Source: CAG-826 sp964583155 (lineage in GTDB: Bacteria; Bacillota_I; Bacilli_A; RFN20; CAG-826). Taken from it: a DNA stretch of 51,603 nucleotides. The translations under genes were made by a program, and so were the position numbers. The stretch's first letter is position 1; each line of letters begins with the position of its first letter. The stretch covers positions 1-51,603 of the forward strand of contig CAZOUY010000010.1 of the NCBI GenBank assembly GCA_964583155.1, given 5' to 3'. Below the pieces are notes generated by a model. The model saw only the letters and a list, made by a program, of their open reading frames with translations, had not been told where the DNA came from and made no database searches. Shown here piece after piece: positions 44,032 to 51,444 of the stretch.

Positions 44032-46370
44032 GTTTTCTTGCCTCGTTTTTTAGACTTGTTTTTCTTAGTCTGCTTTTTGCTTAAAGCTTTATTTAATTTA
44101 ATCGAGTTAACTAAATTGATTAAAGAAGAAGGCTTTAAGATGATCAAAGCGACTAAAGCTACGATGATAATTATTAAAATCAAAAACCACGGATTACCAG
44201 CGGCTTTACCGATTTTGTCAAAGAAATCAACAATGGCCGAGAGAAGATTAGCATCATGAGGATTAGCGAGGTTCTCGCCTTCGCCTGTGTCGCTGTTGAT
44301 AACTTCATCGGCAGTTATTACTCCATCATTATTTTTATCAACTCCCGGATATTTAGTTCCATCCTCAGCCTCATAAATGCCGTAGCTTAGATTATCTTCA
44401 TTCGTTGGAGCTACTCCTTCACTATTGACTATAAAGTCGTTTCCATATTCATCAGTAAAGATATGTAATCCTTGAGAATTGCCTATCATTCGAACAACTT
44501 CTCCAGAGAAAGTTTCATAAGATATCTCAAGCGGGGCCATGGTTGTAATATAAGTGTTGATATCGCCTTTTTTATGCTGCTTCGCAACCACATAATCGTA
44601 TTGTCCATTTTTAGAAAAATGCGCATCGCAATTATCTTTATACGATATAAACATTCCATCTTTATCAAGAGCATAGTTTCCTTTTTGTAAATTACTTTCG
44701 TTCGCACCTACTTCTTTCTCGGCTATGTTGATTTTTTTCTTTTCATCCTTTGTATCCGGATAGAATCCGCCGCTATCTTTTTCTGCGTTTGGTTCTTCGT
44801 AGCCGCATTGCCATTTAAGACGGATTCTTTGAACGTTAGGAATAGCCTCTTGTCGATTATCATCAAAATAAAAACTAAATCCGAAAGTTTGATAAGAATA
44901 GAGGATATTGAGTATGCCACTGATAGCGCCCGCAGCCATCCCACTCAAGCCTGCCGGATTTAATAGACCGTTAGGATCGTTTTTTGAAAAGGTACGATAA
45001 TAGCCTTGCCAATAATAATAGTAGATTCGTGCTGAACGTTGTGCATCATAAGAGTATTTATAAATATTGGTTGAATTGTAATCCTGTGTATAAGTTAAAT
45101 CTTCGCGGACTACTCCATCAATAATAGGATGAAAAGATATACTTTGAATAGTGAACTCGCCGGAGGCCATTTTGTCGAGACCTTCCAACGCTTCAAAGCT
45201 CCATGAGTTCTCATTGTTAGATACCATTTTACAAGTAAATGTTTTAGGTGTTTGCGCGACGCTATAGAAGGTTACTTCTCGACCATTAGCCGCTATTTGA
45301 GTGCTTTTTATTGCTGAGGAGATTGCTTCATCTGGTTTAGTATTAAATCTTAACGAGCTCTTATAGTGTAATTTAATATTTATAAGGCTGGCTTTAACAT
45401 TACTATAAGAAGTTGATTCAACGAGAAAAGGAGCGTAACTACTATCATCGATAACAAGCTTTAAGTTCGCAATCGATAACGATTTGATATTGAATAAATA
45501 AAAATAAACTCTATCCATCATCGAAGAATGGAAAGTAAAACTAAATTGTGCGCTAGGATTTGTATCAGCAATAGAGGCAGATTCAAGCACTAACGAGAGT
45601 GAAAGAAACTTAATATCGAGAAAACTATCTCTTTTAGGCATCGTCACTCTCAAATAGCGATTGTATCCAGTCCTTCCACCTGTTCCAGCTCTATATGATC
45701 TATGTTCTAGAGTTAAACTAACTCCCTGAGCTGTTTCGATTGTAAAATCATGATCGGATGACAATGAGAGATTAATTATTGTTTCGCCTTCAATCGTTAA
45801 TATTGGAAGACTTCCAACGATATCATACTTTTTGATGAGATTTTTAAAGGCTATTATTTCATCTTCTAGCAAGAAGAAAGGCCTTATATAGAATGAAATT
45901 TCATCAGATGATGACTTATCAAAATACATGATCGGATTCGCATTGTTATAATAGAGAGCTATATACAAATAATCACTTTCATCAATAGGTAAGAAAGTTA
46001 GATCTTGCGCACCGTTTACCTCATAAATAGGCTTTTGACCTAATAATTCTAGCTGACTGATTACTTCAGGAAGGATGTCTCGAGTAGACGTATTAATAAT
46101 CGTATCATCAATTAAGTGCGAGTAAACTTTACCTTCAAATCCAGTTAATGCCTGATTTAGATTATATGCTTCTTGATTATCGCGCGATGGCTCATTTTCG
46201 TAATAGAAAGAAGCAACAGGAGAAGATGCAATATCGCTCGATAAAAAAGAAGTGGAATCATATGATTTACTTGTTGTCGCAGCTGCTAACCCACGAAGAG
46301 GATAGTCGCTAGATATAAATATTGATACTAGTAGTAAAAGACTAGTTAGTAATAGGGTTATTTTTTTCAT
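44028..46370 (-). CDS. Large secreted protein with EF-hand-like motif and C-terminal membrane anchor, candidate adsorption protein
   Basis: A 780-residue exported protein, the largest of the element. It has a signal peptide (1-30), a beta-rich exodomain, an EF-hand/dockerin-like calcium loop near the C terminus (DKNNDGVITADEV), one membrane helix (WFLILIIIIVALVALIIL) and a short, very basic cytoplasmic tail (KKQTKKNKSKKRGKKT). The topology is that of filamentous phage pIII, which binds the receptor and is anchored by its C terminus until release. No enzymatic domain is recognised. AAAGGAG before ATG 46,370. Alternatives are an adhesin or an envelope spike of a membrane virus. Confidence 0.7.
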   Translation of the reverse strand: MKKITLLLTSLLLLVSIFISSDYPLRGLAAATTSKSYDSTSFLSSDIASSPVASFYYENEPSRDNQEAYNLNQALTGFEGKVYSHLIDDTIINTSTRDILPEVISQLELLGQKPIYEVNGAQDLTFLPIDESDYLYIALYYNNANPIMYFDKSSSDEISFYIRPFFLLEDEIIAFKNLIKKYDIVGSLPILTIEGETIINLSLSSDHDFTIETAQGVSLTLEHRSYRAGTGGRTGYNRYLRVTMPKRDSFLDIKFLSLSLVLESASIADTNPSAQFSFTFHSSMMDRVYFYLFNIKSLSIANLKLVIDDSSYAPFLVESTSYSNVKASLINIKLHYKSSLRFNTKPDEAISSAIKSTQIAANGREVTFYSVAQTPKTFTCKMVSNNENSWSFEALEGLDKMASGEFTIQSISFHPIIDGVVREDLTYTQDYNSTNIYKYSYDAQRSARIYYYYWQGYYRTFSKNDPNGLLNPAGLSGMAAGAISGILNILYSYQTFGFSFYFDDNRQEAIPNVQRIRLKWQCGYEEPNAEKDSGGFYPDTKDEKKKINIAEKEVGANESNLQKGNYALDKDGMFISYKDNCDAHFSKNGQYDYVVAKQHKKGDINTYITTMAPLEISYETFSGEVVRMIGNSQGLHIFTDEYGNDFIVNSEGVAPTNEDNLSYGIYEAEDGTKYPGVDKNNDGVITADEVINSDTGEGENLANPHDANLLSAIVDFFDKIGKAAGNPWFLILIIIIVALVALIILKPSSLINLVNSIKLNKALSKKQTKKNKSKKRGKKT

Positions 46371-46416
46371 TGTTTTTTAGCTCCTTTTATTAATAAAGGA
46401 GGCATTTAACCTCCTT

Positions 46417-46695
46417 CTAATATTCGATAGTTAAGTATTGTAAATCCAAATTGATTACTAACGCCCCAGATGCACTGGTGGATAAAGTAGATTCACTGCT
46501 ACTTGAAGTAGTCGAAGGAGTTGAGGAAGATGGATCATCCTGTGTAGAAGAGATATTTTTTATATCATCTTTCCATTCCTTAATGGATTGTTTAAGTCCG
46601 TTATTCCCAATTTTGACTCCGACCGCGATAGCCCCAGTTAATAATACTATGGCGAGTATTCCCCCAATTAAAGAGGAAAAAAAGTTTTTTCTCAT
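46417..46695 (-). CDS. Small single-helix protein with Ser/Thr-rich tail, coat-like candidate
   Basis: A 92-residue protein: short basic N terminus, a Gly/Ala-rich membrane helix or signal (about 9-28, LIGGILAIVLLTGAIAVGV), a charged amphipathic stretch (KQSIKEWKDDIKNI), then a Ser/Thr-rich segment. Size and helix recall small coat or membrane virion proteins, but the low-complexity tail is unlike a classical major coat protein. AAGGAGATCG stands before the ATG. It precedes the 780-residue protein in the same transcript. Confidence 0.6.
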   Translation of the reverse strand: MRKNFFSSLIGGILAIVLLTGAIAVGVKIGNNGLKQSIKEWKDDIKNISSTQDDPSSSTPSTTSSSSESTLSTSASGALVINLDLQYLTIEY

Positions 46696-46709
46696 AAGCG
46701 ATCTCCTTT

Positions 46710-47024
46710 CTAAATTCTAAGTTTATCAACGAATGATCCAGCTACGGCATCGGAGGCTGATTCCGTAGCCGGATCTTTGGATGATGCAAGCATAGCTAAA
46801 TATTTTTGCTGATAAAAATGCTCTCTAATCGCTAGCTCGATTCGATCAAGCACCACTTTAGGAACGCATTTTTTCTTTTTGCACGCCTCTCGGTCGTTTC
46901 GGAGCGGGCATATCGCACAATTTCTTAATTTTTTGATCGCGTGAAGACAACCGCTCATTGTTACATCGCGATCAGTTACTAATTTTGACTTTTTAGCGGT
47001 TTTGTCAACGCTGGTGTCGGCCAT
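46710..47024 (-). CDS. Small cysteine-rich protein, possible zinc binder
   Basis: A 104-residue soluble protein. Five Cys in a 30-residue stretch (SGCLHAIKKLRNCAICPLR, then ACKKKKC) suggest a zinc ribbon or finger, followed by an amphipathic helix. The open frame reaches 47,141, but that would start inside a hairpin; AAAGGAGCG before three consecutive ATG codons (47,030, 47,027, 47,024) marks the true start, the third having the best spacing. A nucleic-acid-binding role is plausible. No family recognised. Confidence 0.6.
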   Translation of the reverse strand: MADTSVDKTAKKSKLVTDRDVTMSGCLHAIKKLRNCAICPLRNDREACKKKKCVPKVVLDRIELAIREHFYQQKYLAMLASSKDPATESASDAVAGSFVDKLRI

Positions 47025-47040
47025 CATCATCGCTCCTTTC

Positions 47041-47166
47041 TTAGATTTTTGTGGCGGGCAATTTTTCTGCGAAAAATTGCATAAAGTTATATTGCGTGTA
47101 ATCAAGTGCTTTTTCGGGCTGAGGCGCGCATACGCGCGCACTCAGCTGCTAACCGAAAAAGCATGT
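47041..47166. promoter_or_regulatory. Intergenic region with two strong hairpins, candidate origin or packaging signal
   Basis: Hairpin 1 (47,058-47,080) pairs GCAATTTTT with AAAAATTGC. Hairpin 2 (47,107-47,163) is three-tiered: TGCTTTTTCGG/CCGAAAAAGCA outside, GCTGAG/CTCAGC in the middle and GCGCGC/GCGCGC around loop ATAC, 23 pairs in 57 bases. No T-run follows on either strand, so they are not ordinary terminators. Filamentous phages carry their packaging signal and origins as such hairpins between genes. Confidence 0.55.
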
Positions 47167-47168
47167 TT

Positions 47169-47765
47169 TTATATAGTTGTAGCAGCCTTGGGCTGGCTAT
47201 CTAAATCACCATAGATACTTATTGCTGTTATTTGTAATAAATCCACAAATGGATTACTGGTGTCGTATTCATAGTATGATTGAGGTAAATTAATCCCACT
47301 TTGAGGTTTTGCATCGGTAAACATTAAATTACGACTTTCTTTTACTTTTTCATTATTTTTATCAAGACCTTCAAACTCAATTATTACACCTTTAAGATTG
47401 GTTATTTTTATTGATCCTTTTGATGCACCATTGTTAAAGCATAATGATTTTTCAAAATCAAATGGTGCATCAGTAGTTCCTGCATAATTTGAAATAATTA
47501 CATCGTAATCTGTCTTAGGAATGGAATAAGTAAATATTTGAGCGTCTGCTCCTGAAACTTGTTCAGTAGTCTCTTTAGCGTTTTTGAAAAAATCAGCGTC
47601 TAATTCAACATGACAAAGTTCTTTAAGAAGCATTTCATGCTTTCCTATTAGTTTCTGAGGAACACCAAATAAACGAACGCAACCAAGCACGATACCAGTT
47701 GTTGCGATAGCGATGGCTAGACCTGCGCCTAGAGTCTTTAATTTTGTTTCATTTTTCTTTTTCAT
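47169..47765 (-). CDS. Membrane-anchored or secreted protein of unknown function
   Basis: A 198-residue protein with a basic start and a hydrophobic helix (about 11-28, LGAGLAIAIATTGIVLGCV), then a beta-rich outer domain of about 165 residues with KGSIKITNLKGVIIEFEGL. A Cys inside LGC could suggest a lipoprotein, but the hydrophobic part lacks a proper lipobox. AAAGGAG precedes ATG 47,765. It is separated from the next gene by the hairpin region. Possibly a virion or superinfection-related surface protein; no family recognised. Confidence 0.6.
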   Translation of the reverse strand: MKKKNETKLKTLGAGLAIAIATTGIVLGCVRLFGVPQKLIGKHEMLLKELCHVELDADFFKNAKETTEQVSGADAQIFTYSIPKTDYDVIISNYAGTTDAPFDFEKSLCFNNGASKGSIKITNLKGVIIEFEGLDKNNEKVKESRNLMFTDAKPQSGINLPQSYYEYDTSNPFVDLLQITAISIYGDLDSQPKAATTI

Positions 47766-47832
47766 TGTTTTCTCCTTTGTTAAAAATGAATTGCTTTCTC
47801 TTTATCATCTGAGAGAGAAAGCTAAAGACAAC

Positions 47833-47976
47833 TCAGTTAAGGGTGATTATGATCGAATTTTCAGGATATCCGAGAACTGCTGATAAAAACTCTTTTGTCT
47901 TTATCGCCTGAGATGTTGAGAAGGCGATAAAATAGATGCAGGTGTGAGGAATTGCTATTTTTAGTTTCATAATCAT
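47833..47976 (-). CDS. Possible small protein
   Basis: A 47-residue reading frame with one moderately hydrophobic part (AIPHTCIYFIAFSTS) and a short C-terminal domain. AAAAGGAA lies 7 bases before ATG 47,976; ATGs at 47,970 and 47,982 are also in frame. It sits in line with the operon between the replication gene and the 198-residue protein. Support is only position and ribosome binding site. Confidence 0.4.
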   Translation of the reverse strand: MIMKLKIAIPHTCIYFIAFSTSQAIKTKEFLSAVLGYPENSIIITLN

Positions 47977-48131
47977 AATCATTTCCTTTTGCTTGCTAAT
48001 ACCTAAAATTACATTACGATCAAGAAGTGGCAAGCACACTTTTTTATTGAACCAGGGGAAAGGATCCTGGAATCAATCATTAAATAAGTTTTGGATCAAA
48101 TTTTAGCCAAGAGTTCGCATAACTCCTCATT

Positions 48132-48875
48132 TTATTCATCTTCGTCATCTTCTTGAAGCCATGGACAGAACATAGGATTCTGGATCATATTGATTATCGC
48201 CTCAACTAGGTAGTGTTTACGATCGATTATTTTCCCATGTCGCCAGTCTGTTCTCTTAATGAATACGTTGAAAACGTGAAGAAGATGGTCTTGATCTTTA
48301 TCAGGACTCCTCTCAAGAATCTCCGTAAAGATTTTAGTGTATACATAGTATTCAGTTTTAGCCGCGTATCCTGAGCAAATCAGGAGAGAGAATAATTCAC
48401 AGAATAGTTTATCTTTTTCTGCTTCCTCAGGCTCTTCGGTTTCTTGATATTCACTTTGATAAAGTTCGGTTTTCTTTCGCCATCCTAGGCGTTTGTTTTC
48501 ATACTCTGATTTATTCATACTCATAGCTTGCACTTTCTTCATGTATATCGTGCCGTCTTTTTGGATGAATAAAAGACCTAAGCTCTCAAAGTCGACCACT
48601 GCTTGATCTACGACCTTCCAATCGTTTTCAAACCCGTTATTTGTTTGGAAGTTAATTCGCCGCCGCAAAGTTTGAGGAGTATATTTTGACAAAGAATCTT
48701 TACGAAGGTAGCCATCAGTCGCTAACGACTTCAGAATCATTTGAAGGTAAATATAGACGTACTCGTAAAAATGATCACCAGCGAGCTCGCGCATCCCGAC
48801 AATATCCTCATCATCAAAGAAATCTTCCATTATTTGGACAAAAAACAAGCGCTTGCTTTTTTCTTCCATTCCCAT
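48132..48875 (-). CDS. Phage replisome organizer-like replication protein
   Basis: A 247-residue protein. The first 100 residues match the N-terminal domain of phage replisome organizers (PF09681 type): a winged-helix with FFDDEDIVGMRELAGDHF, YVYIYLQMILKSLATDGYLR and a later VVDFESLGLLFIQKDGTIYM. Such proteins bind the origin and help load the host helicase. The C-terminal half is helical and acidic, ending in EDDEDE. GGAGGAGC before ATG 48,875. It is the first gene of the element's leftward operon and lies across the operator from the XRE repressor. It implies that the element can replicate as a free circle, possibly in theta form. Confidence 0.8.
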   Translation of the reverse strand: MGMEEKSKRLFFVQIMEDFFDDEDIVGMRELAGDHFYEYVYIYLQMILKSLATDGYLRKDSLSKYTPQTLRRRINFQTNNGFENDWKVVDQAVVDFESLGLLFIQKDGTIYMKKVQAMSMNKSEYENKRLGWRKKTELYQSEYQETEEPEEAEKDKLFCELFSLLICSGYAAKTEYYVYTKIFTEILERSPDKDQDHLLHVFNVFIKRTDWRHGKIIDRKHYLVEAIINMIQNPMFCPWLQEDDEDE

Positions 48876-48904
48876 AAATGCTCCTCCTACATTATCAAGC
48901 GGTG

Positions 48905-48923
48905 AAGTAAGAATTTCTTACTT
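48905..48923. promoter_or_regulatory. Palindromic operator of the element's switch region
   Basis: AAGTAAGAATTTCTTACTT, a perfect 9-bp inverted repeat about one central base. A half copy, TTTCTTAC, recurs near 48,975. On the minus strand a perfect TATAAT (48,925-48,930) stands next to it, so a repressor here would cover the start of the leftward operon. Confidence 0.6.
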
Positions 48924-49000
48924 AATTATAAAATAATTCATTAAAAATGACTTTTCAAGACTTTTTAGTAATTATTTCTTACAATGCAAGTGGTGGTAAT

Positions 49001-49279
49001 ATGAAGAATTTGAAAAATTTACGTGAGAAATTCAACCTTAAACAGGCTGATATGGCAAAAATAATGCATGTCAGCCGAGTTTCATATTGCAATTATGAAA
49101 ATGATGTTAACCAACCTTCTTTAGATTCGTTGATTCTTTTAGCAGATTATTTTCATGTTTCTGTAGACTACATACTTGGCCGTAATGCCCATCAGGAAAC
49201 AATACCTTTTTATTACCAAGATTTAGAAGATTTAAAAAAAGCATATAATCTGTTGAAAAAGATTTTAGAAAACAAATAG
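49001..49279 (+). CDS. XRE family repressor-like protein
   Basis: A 92-residue DNA-binding protein with a Cro/CI-type helix-turn-helix in the first 65 residues (LREKFNLKQADMAKIMHVSRVSYCNYEND, ending SVDYILGR) and a short helical tail that may dimerise. The open frame begins at 48,947, but ATG 49,001 agrees with the family's start. It diverges from the replication gene, with the operator palindrome between them, so it is the likely repressor of the element's leftward operon. Confidence 0.85.
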   Translation: MKNLKNLREKFNLKQADMAKIMHVSRVSYCNYENDVNQPSLDSLILLADYFHVSVDYILGRNAHQETIPFYYQDLEDLKKAYNLLKKILENK

Positions 49280-49321
49280 AATTTCAAGCATTAGGTTATA
49301 TATTCTTTCTAGGAGAATATT

Positions 49322-49615
49322 ATGAAAACTCAAATAAATAAACTTCGAAGAGACCGAAATATATCTCAAAAAGAACTAGCAAGTTATTTAAATGTTTCAC
49401 AGGCTCAAATCAGTAAGTATGAATCAGGATTAAATGAGCCTGATATTGGAACATTGATTAAAATAGCAGAGCTGTTTCATGTTTCTTTAGACGACTTACT
49501 AGATATCCATCCAGGAAGCGATATATCTGACAAAGAAATAATTAACTTATTTAGCAAGTGTTCGAATAAAGATAAAGCGTTTATTTATTCTCTGTTAATT
49601 AAATTATCGAAATGA
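49322..49615 (+). CDS. Second XRE family regulator
   Basis: A 97-residue DNA-binding protein with a helix-turn-helix (LRRDRNISQKELASYLNVSQAQISKYESG, then SLDDLLDI) and a C-terminal helical part with INLFSKCSNKDKAFIYSLLIKL. It lies 42 bases after the first XRE gene, with its own TAGGAGAAT site. It may be the counter-regulator (Cro-like or antirepressor partner) or a paralogue controlling another promoter. Confidence 0.85.
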   Translation: MKTQINKLRRDRNISQKELASYLNVSQAQISKYESGLNEPDIGTLIKIAELFHVSLDDLLDIHPGSDISDKEIINLFSKCSNKDKAFIYSLLIKLSK

Positions 49616-49963
49616 TAAGAGTCTTAATTTTTATATACATAAAAATTAAAAGTTAAAAAATCTCGCGCGTGTGCGCGCATTAGTAAATAGTTACTTTTTA
49701 AGTAGTCCATTTTAAGTATAAATATTACTTTCTTTATCGGTGTTAGTGTTAGATGGGGGTGTGGGGGAAGATTTTAAAAAATGTAATTTTTTACACGCTG
49801 AAAATCCGCTACGAATAGCGGTCAAAAATGAAATGATAGTGATACAATTTTGATACAATTCAATAGTAAATTGCTAATTTTACTATTTGCGTTCAAAAAG
49901 TAAAACACTATTTTTGTTAAAAATAAACAAGCGTTTATTTTTATAATTGTGATTTTAATTGTC
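49616..49963. other. Gene-free right end of the element
   Basis: No gene seen. Contents: alternating G/C block GCGCGTGTGCGCGC (about 49,664-49,678); AAGTAGTCCATTT (from about 49,699), identical to the start region of the small RNA at 41,052; a G-rich stretch near 49,754-49,770; a small hairpin CCGCT/AGCGG (about 49,806-49,821); and the right arm-type repeats at 49,840-49,860. Confidence 0.5.
49837..49863. repeat. Right arm-type repeat pair of the integrase
   Basis: Direct copies of TGATACAATT at 49,840-49,849 and 49,851-49,860, same orientation as the pair at 39,156-39,177 and almost the same flanks (TAGTGATACAATT). Confidence 0.6.
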
Positions 49964-49979
49964 CCCGCCGGCCGCTCCA
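49964..49979. repeat. attR core of the integrated element
   Basis: Exact copy of the last 16 bases of tRNA-Gly(CCC). The rest of the tRNA is missing here, so it is an att copy and no tRNA gene. Confidence 0.88.
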
Positions 49980-49990
49980 TTTGAATACAT

Positions 49991-50031
49991 TAGTCTTGAT
50001 ACTATGAAAATAGCGTCAAGACTATTTTTTT
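49991..50031 (+). terminator. Probable native terminator of tRNA-Gly(CCC), displaced by the insertion
   Basis: TAGTCTTGA (49,991-49,999) pairs with TCAAGACTA (50,016-50,024), followed by T7. It lies 12 bases after attR, as expected for the original downstream end of the tRNA gene. Confidence 0.7.
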
Positions 50032-50140
50032 AGGCTTTTAGGCTAAAATAAGTACTTTTTAGAGCGGAATTCCATCAAATTTTATGGTTTGGTGGATTTT
50101 TAGCATTAAAATATAGTGTTAACCCCTTTGCTTTCAATTA

Positions 50141-50214
50141 GGTGTTAGACCGATTACCGAGGCAGTAGAACGATTACTAGGTCAAAAAATGGTATTAGAA
50201 CGATTATTTCGACA
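50141..50214. mobile_element. Possible solo end of an IS21-family element
   Basis: Three degenerate repeats AGACCGATTA, AGAACGATTA and AGAACGATTA within 70 bases, ending in CGACA. Read on the minus strand it begins TGTCGAAATAATCGTTCTA, like IS21-family ends, which carry several such internal repeats. No istA or istB gene is in the window, so only a remnant or one end is present. Confidence 0.35.
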
Positions 50215-50511
50215 CCCATAGAAGATAAAATACATAGTTTTTCATAGTCTTTATACCATCTTTTGCATATGTATCAAAAATTATGTGTATGGAAAAGTTC
50301 TATAGGAAGACTATGCTTGATTGTGTAGGGGATGTGATTGTAACAATAGTTTAATAACTTATCATTGTTCAAATCCAATTTAAAATCTATACTTGTAAAA
50401 AAATATTAACATTAGCAATCAGTTGAACAATATACCTTTTTACGGCAATGCATGTACTAATCAAAATTTAAGTGGTTTTTGATAAAATTATATAAAAAAG
50501 GAGTTTTTACC
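50215..50511. other. AT-rich gap before the second recombinase gene
   Basis: About 300 bases without a credible gene. I see no tRNA, no strong hairpin and no repeat beyond simple AT-richness. A promoter for the recombinase probably lies in TTGATAAAATTATATAAA near 50,480. Confidence 0.4.
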
Positions 50512-51444
50512 ATGAAAACAAAAGAATTATTATTTACGTGGCTTGATAACTATGAAAAGGATCGTGTAAAACAACGTACATATAGTAGATATCAAAGTAT
50601 AATTGAATTACATTTAATTCCTGAATTAGGTGATATAGTTATTGAAGATTTAAAAAGAAGAACGATACAAGATTTTCTTTTAAAAAAGAAAAAAGAGGGA
50701 AATCTAGTTAGTGGGAAGGCTTTGTCATCTTCAAGCACTAATCTAATGCTTACAGTACTTAGTATGGCATTTGAATATGCAATTGACATGGAATTATGTG
50801 ATAACAATCCATGCATAAGATTAAAACGAATTCCAGATGACTGTAAACAAGTAGAAGCATTTACCCGTGAAGAACAAAAGAAAATAGAAACTTATATTAA
50901 AGAATCTGATGATAGAAGATTATTTGGTATATTACTTGGGTTATATTCTGGTATGAGAATTGGAGAGTTAATTGCACTTGAATGGAGCGATATAGATTTT
51001 GATAAAGGTATTATTCGCATCAATAAGACAGCTTATAGAGATAAAAATAAAACAGGCACTTGGGAAGTTTGCATAGATAAGCCAAAAACAAAATCTTCGG
51101 AGCGTGTTATTCCATTACCTGCTTGTATTATAGATTTGTTAAGAAAATATAAACTTAATACTAAAAGTAATTATGTTATAGAAAATAAAAAAGGCGAACG
51201 CATGTCTATACGTTCTTACCAATATATCTTTGAAAAACTAACTGAGAAAGTAGGAGTTAGAAAATTAAATTTTCATGCTATTAGGCATACATTTGCTACC
51301 CGTGCAATTGAATATGGTATGGATATTAAAACACTATCAGAGATAATGGGGCATAAAAATGCATCCATTACTCTTAATAGATATGCTCATAGTATGCTTG
51401 ATACTAAAATTGCAATGATGAATAGGTTGCAATTCATTATTTAG
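50512..51444 (+). CDS. Second tyrosine recombinase (phage-type integrase)
   Basis: A 310-residue integrase with a SAM-like core-binding domain (about 5-110) and a catalytic domain. Catalytic residues: Arg in LYSGMRIGELIALEW, H-x-x-R in FHAIRHTFATR, His in MGHKN, and Tyr in NRYAHSM. It lacks the AP2-type arm-binding domain of the first integrase. The gene is richer in A and T than its surroundings and lies outside attR, so it belongs to another mobile element, a neighbour or relic, or to a DNA inversion system. AAAAGGAG before ATG 50,512 rejects the longer frame from 50,479. Confidence 0.9.
   Translation: MKTKELLFTWLDNYEKDRVKQRTYSRYQSIIELHLIPELGDIVIEDLKRRTIQDFLLKKKKEGNLVSGKALSSSSTNLMLTVLSMAFEYAIDMELCDNNPCIRLKRIPDDCKQVEAFTREEQKKIETYIKESDDRRLFGILLGLYSGMRIGELIALEWSDIDFDKGIIRINKTAYRDKNKTGTWEVCIDKPKTKSSERVIPLPACIIDLLRKYKLNTKSNYVIENKKGERMSIRSYQYIFEKLTEKVGVRKLNFHAIRHTFATRAIEYGMDIKTLSEIMGHKNASITLNRYAHSMLDTKIAMMNRLQFII

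Larger units (their letters stand above)
39104..49979. mobile_element. Integrated 10.9-kb element, inovirus-like or plasmavirus-like prophage candidate
   Basis: A segment bounded by 16-bp att cores in tRNA-Gly(CCC), with a tyrosine integrase just inside attL. From the replisome-organizer gene leftward all structural genes run on the minus strand: replication protein, small membrane proteins, a 780-residue secreted anchored protein, a one-helix small protein, a membrane P-loop ATPase, small cytoplasmic proteins, integrase. Two XRE genes diverge on the plus strand. I see no relaxase, VirB4, capsid, portal, terminase or tail gene. The order replication, small membrane proteins, adsorption-type protein, small membrane protein, ATPase mirrors filamentous phages. 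Alternatives are a Plasmaviridae-like virus or an integrative plasmid-like element of a new kind. The boundaries are certain; the class is inference. Confidence 0.82.

Noticed and set aside
46451..46720. Plus-strand frame opposite the 92-residue membrane protein
   Set aside because: Antisense shadow without ribosome binding site; the minus-strand gene has one and fits the operon.
46710..47141. Longer start of the cysteine-rich protein at 47,141
   Set aside because: The start would lie within the large hairpin and has no ribosome binding site, while AAAGGAGCG precedes the ATG run at 47,024-47,030.
47107..47163. Ordinary rho-independent terminator
   Set aside because: No T-run follows the hairpin on either strand.
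49964..49979. Second tRNA-Gly gene or tRNA fragment with function
   Set aside because: Only the last 16 bases of the tRNA are present; it is the attR copy.
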